Source: JAGVSZ01 sp035456405 | GTDB taxonomy: Bacteria; Pseudomonadota; Gammaproteobacteria; Burkholderiales; SG8-39 | Direction of reading: 5' to 3' | DNA: 64,000 nt | Assembly (NCBI GenBank): GCA_035456405.1 | Contig: DATIDG010000049.1 | Location: forward strand, 124,001 to 188,000 | Part shown: in pieces, positions 53,518-62,600 of the stretch | How positions within the stretch are numbered: the stretch's first letter is position 1 | How the letters are laid out: each line of letters opens with the position of its first letter | Notes under the pieces: model-generated | Told to the model about the DNA's origin: nothing | The model's database searches: none | The model's input: the letters and a program-made list of their open reading frames with translations, nothing else | Made by a program: the position numbers and the translations under genes

Positions 53518-55959
53518 ATGAGCGCACCTGCAAACGCGGCGACGGAGGCACGGCCGGCGACCACGGCGTCGGGCCCGGCGGGGCAGCTCGGTCGCATCGT
53601 CGTCCTCACCGTCGGCATCGCGGCGGCATACGTCCTTTCTGCGAAAGTCGCGCTCGCGCTCTTTCCCGCGACGAAATCGGTGGCGATGCTGTGGCCGTCC
53701 GCCGGCATCGCGCTCGCCGCGCTCCTCGTCTGGGGCATCCGGGCGCTCCCGGGGGTGTTCATCGGTTGCCTGATCGCTCATGTCTCCGCCGCCGACGACG
53801 CAGGCGGCGCCGTCGCTTCGGCTGGGCTGACGACGGTCTACACGGCGGCCGCCTGGGTGCTCCTCGCGAACGTCGCACGGCTCGATCTCGGTCTGCGGCG
53901 CGTGTCGGACGTGCTCGCGCTCGCCGTGCTGGGTGCGGGAACCGTTGCGCTCACGAAGGCCGCGATTCGCGCCGCCGCGCTGATGGCGAACGGGGCGTGG
54001 GGTACGGAGGCCCTGCTGCAGACGGCGGTGAGCGCGCTCGCAACCGGCGTCGGCATCCTGATCGTCGCGCCGGTGTGCCTCACGCTCTATGCGGCGCGTC
54101 GCGACCCGGTGCCGCACGGGCGCCGCATCGAGCTCGCGCTGGTCGCGGCCGCGACGCTCGGCGTCTCCATCCTGGTGTTCAGCGAACGGTTCTCGCCGAT
54201 GGTCGCGGTGGCGCAGCTTCCGTACGCCGTCTTCCCGGTGCTGTTCTGGGCCGGCCTGCGCTTCGGCCCGCGCGAAGTATCGGGCGTGCTGTTCCTGGCC
54301 GCGGTGGTGGCCGTCTGGTACACGTCGCTCGGCGAGGGCCCGTTCGCAGGCGGCGAGCGGATCGAAGGGATGGCGTCGCTCTACCTCTTTCTCACCGTCC
54401 TCGCGGTCACCTCGCTCCTCTTCGCCGCCGCGCTGCGGCAGCGCGAGGAGGCCGATGCCGCGGTCCACGCGAGCGAGCAGCGCAACCGCTTGCTGGTCGA
54501 GCGCATGAACGAAGGCCTGGCGATGCTCGATCGCAACGGCACGATGCACTACGTGAGCGACCGTTTTTGCGAGATCGCCGGCTACCGCCGCGAGGATCTG
54601 GTGGGCAAGCGGGGCGTCGAGCTGGCGGCCCCCGAGGGACGCGAGCAGTGGGAAGAGCATCACCGCGCGCGTCAGCGCGGGGTGGGCGACTCGTTCGAGA
54701 TGACGATGGTGCGGGGAAACGGCGAGCGGATCGACGTCAACGTCTCTCCGCGGCCGCTGTTCGACGAGAGCGGGGCCTATGCGGGCAGCTTCGCGCTCAT
54801 CACCGACGTGACCGCGCGCAAACGCGCCGAGGCCGCGCTGCGCCAGAGCGAGAAGCAGTACCGCCTGCTCGTCGAGAATCAGACCGAGCTGATCCTCACC
54901 CTCGGCCGCATTGGTGTGGTGAGGTTCGCCAGCCCGTCCTACCGACAGCTCTTCGGCGCGGATGCGGCCGACGTCGTCGGCCGGCCGCTCGCTCTCGAGG
55001 TGCACGAGGACGACCGCGAGACGACCGCGCGCGCCTGGCAGGCGGCGTGGGCGCCGCCGTACTCGACGAGCATGGAGAACCGCGTGCTGACGCCGCGCGG
55101 CTGGGTGTGGCTCGCGTGGTCGATCCGCGCGGTGCGCGACGAACGTGCAGCAGCCGCGCCGGACGAGGTGGTGGCCGTGGCGCGCGACGTGACCGACCGG
55201 CACCGCGCCGAGGAGCAGGCGCGGCAGCACCTGCAGAGCCTGGCGCACGTGGCACGCGTGAGTTCAATGGGCGAGATGGCGAGCGCGATCGCGCACGAGG
55301 TCAACCAGCCGCTCACGGCGATCGCGAACTACGTGTACGCCTGCATGCGGCTGCTGCGCAGCGGCGCGTCGACCCAGGGCGAGGCGCTGCAGGTCATGCA
55401 GCGCGTCGCCACCGAGGCCGAGCGCGCGGGCGAGGTGGTGCGCAAGATGCGCAGCTTCGTGCGCGGCGAGGAAGGGCAGGTCAGCGCCGTCGACGCGAAC
55501 TTCCTCGCCACGGAGGTGCTCCGGCTCGCGACGCCCGAGGCACGGCAGAGCGGCGTCGAGCTCGTCCCGGCGCTCGACTCCGGCCTGCCCGAGGTGTGCG
55601 CCGACTCGATCCAGATCCAGCAGGTCCTCCTGAACCTGGTGCGCAATGCCGTCGAGGCGATCGTGGCCGGTGGTGCCCGCGAGCGCACCGTGCGGATCGA
55701 GACCGCGCGCGGCGAGCCCGGGTGCGTCGAGCTCCGGGTATCCGACACCGGCCCGGGGCTGGCGCCGGAGTCGCTGGAGAAGGTGTTCGAGCCGTTCTAC
55801 ACGACGAAGGCCGACGGCATCGGCATCGGGCTCGCGCTCAGCCGGTCGATTGCAGATGCGCATGGTGGCCGGCTCTGGGCGACCGGCGCGCCGGGCCGCG
55901 GGGCGACCTTCCATCTTTCCCTGCCGATCGCCACCGAGACCGAGGAGCACGATGACTGA
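53518..55959 (+). CDS. MASE1 - PAS - PAS sensor histidine kinase
   Basis: An 813-residue hybrid of an integral-membrane MASE1 sensor domain (about residues 20-310, eight likely membrane segments), two PAS domains (about 322-440 and 447-565), and a FixL-type kinase core with the phospho-accepting histidine H593 in SAIAHEVNQPLTAIANYVY and an ATPase domain (NLVRNAVEAI, DTGPGLAPE). CGGAGAACG lies before ATG 53518; the frame is open to 53440. No haem-binding histidine of FixL can be assigned in the PAS domains. The signal is unknown. It overlaps its regulator gene and is divergent from the lactonase/sigma pair. Confidence 0.92.
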   Translation: MSAPANAATEARPATTASGPAGQLGRIVVLTVGIAAAYVLSAKVALALFPATKSVAMLWPSAGIALAALLVWGIRALPGVFIGCLIAHVSAADDAGGAVASAGLTTVYTAAAWVLLANVARLDLGLRRVSDVLALAVLGAGTVALTKAAIRAAALMANGAWGTEALLQTAVSALATGVGILIVAPVCLTLYAARRDPVPHGRRIELALVAAATLGVSILVFSERFSPMVAVAQLPYAVFPVLFWAGLRFGPREVSGVLFLAAVVAVWYTSLGEGPFAGGERIEGMASLYLFLTVLAVTSLLFAAALRQREEADAAVHASEQRNRLLVERMNEGLAMLDRNGTMHYVSDRFCEIAGYRREDLVGKRGVELAAPEGREQWEEHHRARQRGVGDSFEMTMVRGNGERIDVNVSPRPLFDESGAYAGSFALITDVTARKRAEAALRQSEKQYRLLVENQTELILTLGRIGVVRFASPSYRQLFGADAADVVGRPLALEVHEDDRETTARAWQAAWAPPYSTSMENRVLTPRGWVWLAWSIRAVRDERAAAAPDEVVAVARDVTDRHRAEEQARQHLQSLAHVARVSSMGEMASAIAHEVNQPLTAIANYVYACMRLLRSGASTQGEALQVMQRVATEAERAGEVVRKMRSFVRGEEGQVSAVDANFLATEVLRLATPEARQSGVELVPALDSGLPEVCADSIQIQQVLLNLVRNAVEAIVAGGARERTVRIETARGEPGCVELRVSDTGPGLAPESLEKVFEPFYTTKADGIGIGLALSRSIADAHGGRLWATGAPGRGATFHLSLPIATETEEHDD

Positions 55960-56569
55960 GCCTACCGTCTACGTCATCGACGACGAGCCCGCGATCCGCG
56001 ACTCCCTCGCGATGCTGCTCCGGTCGGTCGGGCTGCCATCGCGCACCTTTCCGACCGCGCCGGCGTTCCTGGAGGCGTTCGACGGAGCCGCCCCCGGCTG
56101 CGCGATCGCCGACGTCCGGATGCCGGGCATGAGCGGGCTCGAGTTGCAGGAGGCGCTGCGCGCGCGGGCTGCGCGGCTGCCGGTGATCATCATCACCGGC
56201 CACGGCGACATCGCGATGGCGGTGCGGGCGATGAAGGCCGGCGCCGCCGACTTCATCGAGAAGCCGTTCAACGAGCAGGTGCTGCTCGACGCGGTGCACC
56301 GGGCGCTGGCGCAGAACCGCGCCGACGCGCCGTCCGCGGGCGCGAACCGCACGGAGATCGAGGCGCGCGTGGCGACGCTGACCCCGCGCGAGCGCGAGGT
56401 GATGCTGCTCATCGCCGAGGGGCGGCCCAACAAGGTGGTGGCGACGCGGCTAGGGTTGTCGACTCGAACCGTGGAAGTTCACCGCGCGAAGGTCATGGAG
56501 AAGATGAGCGCCCGCTCGCTCGCCGAGCTCGTCCGCATGGCGATCGCCTGCGACCTCATCAAGCCGTGA
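55952..56569 (+). CDS. FixJ/LuxR-type response regulator
   Basis: The partner regulator, 205 residues. The receiver domain has acidic D10/D11 (VYVIDDEPA), phospho-acceptor D54 (CAIADVRMPGMSG) and the conserved K (FIEKPFN). The C-terminal LuxR helix-turn-helix reads LTPREREVMLLIAEGRPNKV and STRTVEVHRAKVMEKM. ATG 55952 overlaps the kinase stop, so the two are co-translated and form one two-component system. Targets are not visible; the divergent lactonase/sigma pair is a candidate by position. Confidence 0.93.
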   Translation: MTEPTVYVIDDEPAIRDSLAMLLRSVGLPSRTFPTAPAFLEAFDGAAPGCAIADVRMPGMSGLELQEALRARAARLPVIIITGHGDIAMAVRAMKAGAADFIEKPFNEQVLLDAVHRALAQNRADAPSAGANRTEIEARVATLTPREREVMLLIAEGRPNKVVATRLGLSTRTVEVHRAKVMEKMSARSLAELVRMAIACDLIKP

Positions 56570-56591
56570 GGCGCCCGGTGCCGCTGTCCGT

Positions 56592-57395
56592 TCAGACGGC
56601 CCTTGCCCGGTGCGCGCCCTGGACGGTGTGCAGGAGCGGCACGAAGACCTTCGGTGCGCCGCAGACGATCGAGCCCCGGTCGAGGTAATTCGATTCGCCG
56701 TCGAAGTCGCTCACGAGCCCGCCGGCCTCCAGGATGAGCAGCGCGCCGGCCGCCATGTCCCAGGCGGCGAGTCCGATCTCCCAGAACCCATCGAGACGCC
56801 CGGCCGCGACGTAGGCCAGATCGAGCGCCGCGGCGCCGGCGCGGCGGATCCCGGCCGTCTCGCGCGTGACGAGCTTGAACGCGGCCATGTACTCGTCGAG
56901 ATGCTGCAAGTCGCGGAAGGGGAACCCGGTGCCGATCAGCGCCTCGGCAAGCTTCGCGCGCTTGGACACGCGAATGCGCCGGTCGTTGAGGAACGCGCCG
57001 CGCCCGCGCGTGGCCGTGAAGAGCTCGTTGCGGCCTGGGTCGTACACCACCGCCTGCTCGAGCACGCCGCGGTGGCGCAGCGCGATCGAGACGGCGTACT
57101 GCGGGAAGCCGTGGATGAAGTTCGTCGTGCCGTCGAGCGGATCGATGATCCACTCGTACTCCGAGATGCCGTGCGCGCCCGACTCCTCCGCGAGGATGGC
57201 GTGGCCGGGGTAAGCTCTCCGCAGCACCTCGATGATCGCGGCCTCGGCCTCGTGGTCCACCTCGGTGACGAAGTCGTTCTGCCGCTTGCGCGTCACGGTC
57301 ACGCCCTCGAGGTCGCGCGCGGCGCGGTTGATGACCGACCCCGCGCGGCGCGCCGCCTTGACGGCGATGTTGAGCATCGGGTGCAGAACGGACAT
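56592..57395 (-). CDS. suhB: Inositol monophosphatase family protein SuhB
   Basis: A 267-residue magnesium-dependent phosphatase. Metal-binding motifs are DFVTEVDHEAE, EESG, DPLDGTTNFIHGFP and AAWDMAAGALLILEAGG, all intact. SuhB dephosphorylates inositol-1-phosphate and in E. coli also helps the rRNA antitermination complex. It begins 33 bases from the divergent trmJ ATG. suhB-trmJ-cysE are adjacent in many gamma- and betaproteobacteria. Confidence 0.95.
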   Translation of the reverse strand: MSVLHPMLNIAVKAARRAGSVINRAARDLEGVTVTRKRQNDFVTEVDHEAEAAIIEVLRRAYPGHAILAEESGAHGISEYEWIIDPLDGTTNFIHGFPQYAVSIALRHRGVLEQAVVYDPGRNELFTATRGRGAFLNDRRIRVSKRAKLAEALIGTGFPFRDLQHLDEYMAAFKLVTRETAGIRRAGAAALDLAYVAAGRLDGFWEIGLAAWDMAAGALLILEAGGLVSDFDGESNYLDRGSIVCGAPKVFVPLLHTVQGAHRARAV

Positions 57396-57428
57396 GGGCG
57401 GGCGGTGCGCGAAAGGGCGCAATTCTAT

Positions 57429-58187
57429 ATGAGTGATCCCGGGGCACCCGACGGCGCGACGGCGCTTGCGCGCGTTCGCATCGTGCTCTCGCACACCACC
57501 CACCCCGGCAACATCGGCGCGGCGGCGCGCGCGCTGAAGACGATGGGCCTCGCGCGTCTCGTGCTGGTGAATCCGCGTCACTTCCCCGATCCGCAGGCCG
57601 AGGCGATGGCGGTGGGCGCGGACGACGTACTCGGTGCGGCGCGCGTATGCGCGAGCGTCGACGAGGCGCTCGCGGGCACGACGCTCGCGATCGCGCTCAC
57701 GGCGCGCCGGCGCGATCTCTCGCCGCTCGCGCTCGATGCGCGCGACGCGGCGCGGCTCGCCGCCGCGGAGGCCGCCGGCGGTGGCGAGGTGGCGTTCGTA
57801 TTCGGCACCGAGATGTCGGGGCTGTCGAACGAGGACGTGATCCGCTGTCAGCGGGTCGCGCACATCGCGGCAAGCCCGGCGTTCTCGTCGCTGAATCTGG
57901 CGGCGTCGGTGCAGGTGGTCGCCTACGAGACGCGCGTCGCGGCGGTCGGGGGTGCAGCCGTGGAGGCCGAGCGCACGCCCGCGGCGACGCACGAGGAGGT
58001 GGAAGGGTTCTTCGCCCACCTCGAGGCGAGCGTGATCCGGAGCGGGTTCCTGGATTCTCACAACCGGCGCCGGCTCATGGAGCGGCTGCGGCGGCTCTTC
58101 GGGCGCGTGCGCCTCGAGTCCCAGGAGGTCAACATCCTGCGCGGCATGCTCTCGGCGTGGGACCAAGGCCCGCACAAGAAAAGTTGA
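57429..58187 (+). CDS. trmJ: tRNA (cytidine/uridine-2'-O-)-methyltransferase TrmJ
   Basis: A 252-residue SPOUT methyltransferase acting on residue 32 in the tRNA anticodon loop. It has VLSHTTHPGNIGAAARALKT with the substrate loop, FGTEMSGLSNED, and SSLNLAASVQVVAYE, followed by a helical C-terminal extension with SGFLDSHNRRRLMERLRRLF. Length is typical. ATG 57429 starts where the family does. It lies 50 bases before cysE, with the cysE promoter beginning inside the trmJ stop codon region. Confidence 0.94.
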   Translation: MSDPGAPDGATALARVRIVLSHTTHPGNIGAAARALKTMGLARLVLVNPRHFPDPQAEAMAVGADDVLGAARVCASVDEALAGTTLAIALTARRRDLSPLALDARDAARLAAAEAAGGGEVAFVFGTEMSGLSNEDVIRCQRVAHIAASPAFSSLNLAASVQVVAYETRVAAVGGAAVEAERTPAATHEEVEGFFAHLEASVIRSGFLDSHNRRRLMERLRRLFGRVRLESQEVNILRGMLSAWDQGPHKKS

Positions 58188-58212
58188 CTGAATCAGTCGG
58201 ACTTCGGATAAT
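58184..58212 (+). promoter_or_regulatory. Sigma-70 promoter of cysE
   Basis: TTGACT (58184-58189) and GATAAT (58207-58212), five matches to each consensus hexamer, are separated by exactly 17 bases. A start near 58219 would leave a leader of about 19 bases containing GAGGG before ATG 58238. Confidence 0.8.
58186..58198. promoter_or_regulatory. IscR type 1-like operator over the cysE -35 box
   Basis: GACTGAATCAGTC is a perfect palindrome around one central base and matches every position of the core GACTRWWWYAGTC of the IscR type 1 motif; the left flank matches five of six further positions. It overlaps the -35 element, so a bound repressor would block transcription. In related genomes cysE lies directly before iscR and the isc iron-sulfur genes; here those genes do not follow. 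Confidence 0.65.
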
Positions 58213-58237
58213 GCACGTGCCGACAGAGGGTTGAATC

Positions 58238-58978
58238 ATGTTTGCCAGGTTCCGTGAAGACATCGCCAGCGTATTTGCCCGCGACCCGGCGGCGCGGTCG
58301 ACCTGGGAGATCGTCACGTGCTATCCCGGCCTGCACGCGCTGCTCTTCCATCGCGTCACGCACCGGCTCTGGGCGTGGCGGCTGCGCTGGCTCGCGCGCT
58401 GGCTCGCGCACTTCGGGCGCTGGTTCACCGGGATCGAGATCCATCCGGGAGCGACGATCGGGCGGCGCTTCTTCATCGACCACGGCATGGGCGTCGTCAT
58501 CGGCGAGACCGCCGAGATCGGCGACGACGTGACGCTGTATCACGGCGTCACGCTCGGCGGCACGACCTGGAACCGGGGCAAGCGTCACCCGACGTTAGGC
58601 AACGGGGTCGTCGTCGGGGCTGGGGCGAAGCTCCTCGGGCCGATCATCGTCGGCGACTACGCGAAGGTGGGCTCCAACGCCGTCGTGGTGAAGGACGTCC
58701 CGCCTGGCGCGACCGCGGTCGGCATCCCGGCCCGGATCATCATGGCCGAGCTCGATCAGGCGCGCGAGGCCCACGCCGCGAAGCTCGGCTTCTCGGCCTA
58801 TGGCTTGTCGAGCCGCGACGACGACCCGGTCGCGCAGGCGATTCGGGGCCTGACCGATCACACCGCGGAGCTCGAGGCGCGGATCGTGGAGCTCAACGGG
58901 CGGCTGGAGCGGCTTGGGCGCGCGGCCGAAGAGGGCCGGGGCGAGGGGACGCGCCTGCGCAAGGTCGTGGATAACTAG
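58238..58978 (+). CDS. cysE: Serine O-acetyltransferase
   Basis: A 246-residue enzyme that makes O-acetylserine, the substrate for cysteine synthesis. An N-terminal helical part is followed by a left-handed beta-helix of hexapeptide repeats with IHPGATIGRRFFIDHGMG, the catalytic histidine in DHGMG, and GVTLGGTTWNRGKRHPTLG. The C-terminal extension after the helix is charged and longer than needed for catalysis, as in the short-form (epsilon) CysE found next to isc genes. It has its own promoter with an IscR-like operator. Confidence 0.95.
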   Translation: MFARFREDIASVFARDPAARSTWEIVTCYPGLHALLFHRVTHRLWAWRLRWLARWLAHFGRWFTGIEIHPGATIGRRFFIDHGMGVVIGETAEIGDDVTLYHGVTLGGTTWNRGKRHPTLGNGVVVGAGAKLLGPIIVGDYAKVGSNAVVVKDVPPGATAVGIPARIIMAELDQAREAHAAKLGFSAYGLSSRDDDPVAQAIRGLTDHTAELEARIVELNGRLERLGRAAEEGRGEGTRLRKVVDN

Positions 58979-59033
58979 GCCATGTGCAGCGTTTCCTCCT
59001 CGGCCCCTCGGATCCGGGCGTAGCATCGGCCTC

Positions 59034-59564
59034 ATGCGCCTGATGTCCCTCCTCGCCGTCTTCGCGGTCACCACGAGCGCGTCCGCGCAGCCGATCGAGG
59101 AACGCGCCGCACAGGTGCGCCAGACGCTGGAGGACCGCGCCGCGGACGTGCGCCGCACGATCGATTCGCCGTCGCCGGTCGAAACGGTGATCGATCGCGG
59201 GACGCGCGTGATCGCTCAGCCTCCGCCGGTCCCGCAGGCGACCTCGCCCGCGAACCCGGTAACTTCGCGCCCGGCAACCCAGGGCGGCGTGCCGACCTCG
59301 GCGGCGACTGGCGCGCCCGCGAACCGCCTGCTCTCGCCTGGCACACCCGGTGCGCTCGTGGTTCAACCCGACGCGAACGGGGCGACGGTCGTCGTCGACC
59401 CGCGGAGCACCGCGCGCATCGGCATCCCCCAGGCGCCGGGCGACGTCGGGTTGCGGAACTTCCCGCCCGGCGTGCTCGTCACCCGGGGCGCGAACAACGG
59501 GCAGGTGACGGGAGCCTCCAACCTGGTCACCGGCAACGGCACCTCTCCGGGCGTCGCGCCCTGA
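59034..59564 (+). CDS. Small exported low-complexity protein
   Basis: I do not recognise this 176-residue protein. It has a signal peptide (SLLAVFAVTTSASAQ) and then a short charged helix (EERAAQVRQTLEDRAADVRR) and a long region rich in proline, alanine, threonine, glycine and valine without a clear fold. ATG 59034 or 59043 could be the start. The region is in frame over 530 bases with typical GC bias at third positions, so it is probably real. It occupies the place where iscR would be expected after cysE. Confidence 0.55.
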   Translation: MRLMSLLAVFAVTTSASAQPIEERAAQVRQTLEDRAADVRRTIDSPSPVETVIDRGTRVIAQPPPVPQATSPANPVTSRPATQGGVPTSAATGAPANRLLSPGTPGALVVQPDANGATVVVDPRSTARIGIPQAPGDVGLRNFPPGVLVTRGANNGQVTGASNLVTGNGTSPGVAP

Positions 59565-59571
59565 CGAGCTC

Positions 59572-59601
59572 GAAGAATTGCCGCAGCTGCGGCGATTCTT
59601 C
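59572..59601. terminator. 30-base near-perfect palindrome, probable bidirectional terminator
   Basis: GAAGAATTGCCGCAG (59572-59586) is followed at once by CTGCGGCGATTCTTC (59587-59601), complementary at 14 of 15 positions. It lies between the convergent ends of the small exported protein gene and mfd. AT-rich outer arms give short T-runs on both strands, suiting termination in both directions. Confidence 0.65.
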
Positions 59602-59641
59602 CGGGATCGGGAGCGCGAAGGGGGCCGCGAGTCGTGAAAGA

Positions 59642-62600
59642 CTAGACGCTCGCCCCCAGCATTCCCAGCACGTGCTTCACCGCGACGGCGCGCTCCTTGA
59701 GCGTCGCGGACGGCACCGTCGCACGCAGTTTCGTCGGTCCGAGCAGCCGCCAGCCGCGGTGTTTCTGCACGAGCTCGATCACGCGCCCCGGATCGACTGC
59801 GGCGTGTGCCCCGAACTGGATCTGCACGTGCTCGGGCGTCGCGTCAAGCCGCGCGACGCCGAGCGGATGGCCGAGGATGCGGAGACGGTGACTCTCGACG
59901 AGGGCCTGCGCCGCGTGCGGAAGCGGCCCGAAGCGGTCGATGAGTTCCTCGTGCATCGCGGTGAGCGCCTCCGGCGTGTCGCAGTTCGCCAGCCGCTTGT
60001 AGAGCACGAGCCGCTCGTGGACGTCGGAGCAGTAGTCGGCCGGCAGCAGCGCGGGAACGTGCAGGTTGATCTCGGTGACCACGCCGAGCGGCTGGGTGAG
60101 GTCGGGCTCGCGGCCCGCCTTCAGACTGCGCACCGCGTGCGCCAGCATGTCGTTGAAGAGGTTGAAGCCGACCTCCTGCATCTCCCCGCTTTGAGCCTCG
60201 CCGAGCACCTCGCCCGCGCCGCGGATCTCGAGGTCGTGCATCGCCAGGTAGAAGCCCGAGCCGAGCTCCTCCATCATCTGGATGGCCTCGAGTCGCTTCT
60301 TCGCGGCAGCGGTCAGCGCTTCCTCCGGCGGGGTCAGGAGGTACGCGTAGGCCTGGTGGTGGGAGCGCCCGACGCGGCCGCGAAGCTGGTGCAGCTGGGC
60401 GAGCCCGAACCGGTCGGCGCGGTTCATCACGATCGTGTTCGCGGTCGGGATGTCGATACCGGTCTCGATGATGGTGGAGCAGACAAGCAGGTTCGTGCGC
60501 TGCTGCAGGAACTCGCGCATCACGCGTTCGAGCTCGCGCTCGCGCATCTGGCCGTGCGCGACCGCGATGCGCGCCTCGGGCACGAGCTGGGCGATGCGCT
60601 CCGCCTGGGCCGCGATCGACTCGAGCTCGTTGTGCAGGAAGTAGATCTGCCCGCCGCGCTTCAGCTCGCGCAGGGCGGCCTCGCGGATGATCCCGGGGGA
60701 GTAGGGCGTGACGAAAGTCTTGATCGCGAGGCGCTTCGCGGGCGCGGTGGCGATCGCCGACAGGTCGCGCAGGCCCTCCAGCGACATCGCCAGCGTGCGC
60801 GGGATCGGCGTCGCGGTGAGCGTCAGAACGTCGACTTGCGCGCGCAGCGCCTTCAGGCGCTCCTTCTGGCGCACGCCGAACCGGTGCTCCTCGTCGACGA
60901 TGACCAACCCCAGGCGCCGGAACTTCACGTCGCGCGACAGGAGCTTGTGCGTGCCGATCGCGATGTCGACGCGGCCCTCGGCGAGCCCCTTCAGCGCCGC
61001 GGCGGTCTCCTTCCCGGTGCGGAAGCGCGACAGCTCGGCGATGCGCACCGGCCAGTCGGCGAACCGGTCGGAGAACGTGTTGAAGTGCTGCTCGGCGAGC
61101 AGTGTCGTCGGCGTGAGCACCGCGACCTGCTGGCCGTCGGCGACCGCCACGAAAGCGGCGCGCAAGGCCACTTCGGTCTTGCCGAAGCCGACATCGCCGC
61201 ACACCAGCCGGTCCATCGGCTTGCCCTCGCGCATGTCGCGCACCACCGCCTCGATCGCGGCCAGCTGGTCGGGCGTCTCTTCGAAACCGAACCCTTCCGC
61301 GAACGCGTCGAGATCGTGCTGCGCCACGTCGAAAGCGCGGCCCTGGCGTGCGGCGCGCTGCGCATACAGCGACAGGAGCTCCGCGGCGGTGTCGCGGACC
61401 TGGGCGGCGGCCTTGCGCTTCGCCCTCTCCCAGTCGGCGCCGCCGAGCTTGTGCAGCGGCGCCTGCTCGGGCGGACCGCCGGAGTACCTGCCGATCGTGT
61501 GCAGCTGCGCCACCGGCACGTAGAGCCTGTCGGCGTCCGCGTACTCGAGCTGGAGGAACTCGGTGGGCCCGTCGCCGAGATCGAGGCTCACGAGGCCGCG
61601 GTACCGGCCGACGCCGTGCTGCTCGTGCACCACCGGATCGCCGACCACGAGCTCGGACAGGTCGCGCAGCATTCCCTCGATCGAGCTGCGCTTCGCCTGG
61701 TCGCGGCCCGCGCGCGCGCGGGCGGTGCCGGCGTAAAGCTCGGCCTCGGTGACGATCGCGAAGCCGGCCTGCTCGAGACCGAGCGGCTCCAGCGCCGCGG
61801 CGGGCGCCGCGAACCCGCCGAACAGCGGGCCGACGCCGAGCATCACGCGGGCATCGGCGGCGAGGAACTCCGCGAAGCCGGCGCAGGCCTCGGGCACTAG
61901 CCCGTACTGCGCGAAATACTCGGTCATCGTCTCGCGCCGGCCCGGCGATTCGGCGAGCACGAGCACGCGCAGCGGCGTCGCCGCGAGGAACGACTTGAGC
62001 GCGTGCAGGGGATCCGTCGCCCGGCGCTCGACCGCAACCGCGGGAATCGGGTCTGTTCCGATCAGGTCGGGATCGTCACGCGCGAGGGCCGGTGCATGGA
62101 CGTCAAGCCGGTCGAAGCGCTGCGCCTCCACGAAGAAGTTCTCGGCCGTGAGAAACAGGAGCGGCGGCGGGAGCAGCGGCCGCTCGCGGTCGCCGCGCAG
62201 GAGCTGGAAGCGCGAGCTGGCGTCGCGCCAGAACTGATCGATCGCACCGTGCACGTCGTGATGGAGCACCAGCGTGGCGTTCGCGGGAAGGTAGTCGAAC
62301 AGGTTGCCCGTGGCGTCGAAGAAGAGCGGCAGGTAGTACTCGATGCCGGGCGGCGCGACCCCGCTGGAGACGTCCTTGTACACGGTGCTCTTGGACGGAT
62401 CACCCTCGAACGCCTCGCGGAAGCGGGCGCGGAACCGCGCCCGCGCCGCGTCGTCCAGCGGGAACTCCCGCGCCGGCAGCAGCCGGATCTCGGGAACTTT
62501 GTAGACGGTTCGCTGGGTGTCGACGTCGAATGTGCGAATCGACTCGATCGCCTCGTCGGCGAGATCGATCCGGTAGGGCAGGGCGCTGCCCATCGGGAAG

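Noticed and set aside
52579..55248. 889-codon minus-strand open frame across the histidine kinase gene
   Set aside because: It is antisense to the MASE1 kinase and runs through three gene boundaries; its sequence is low-complexity.
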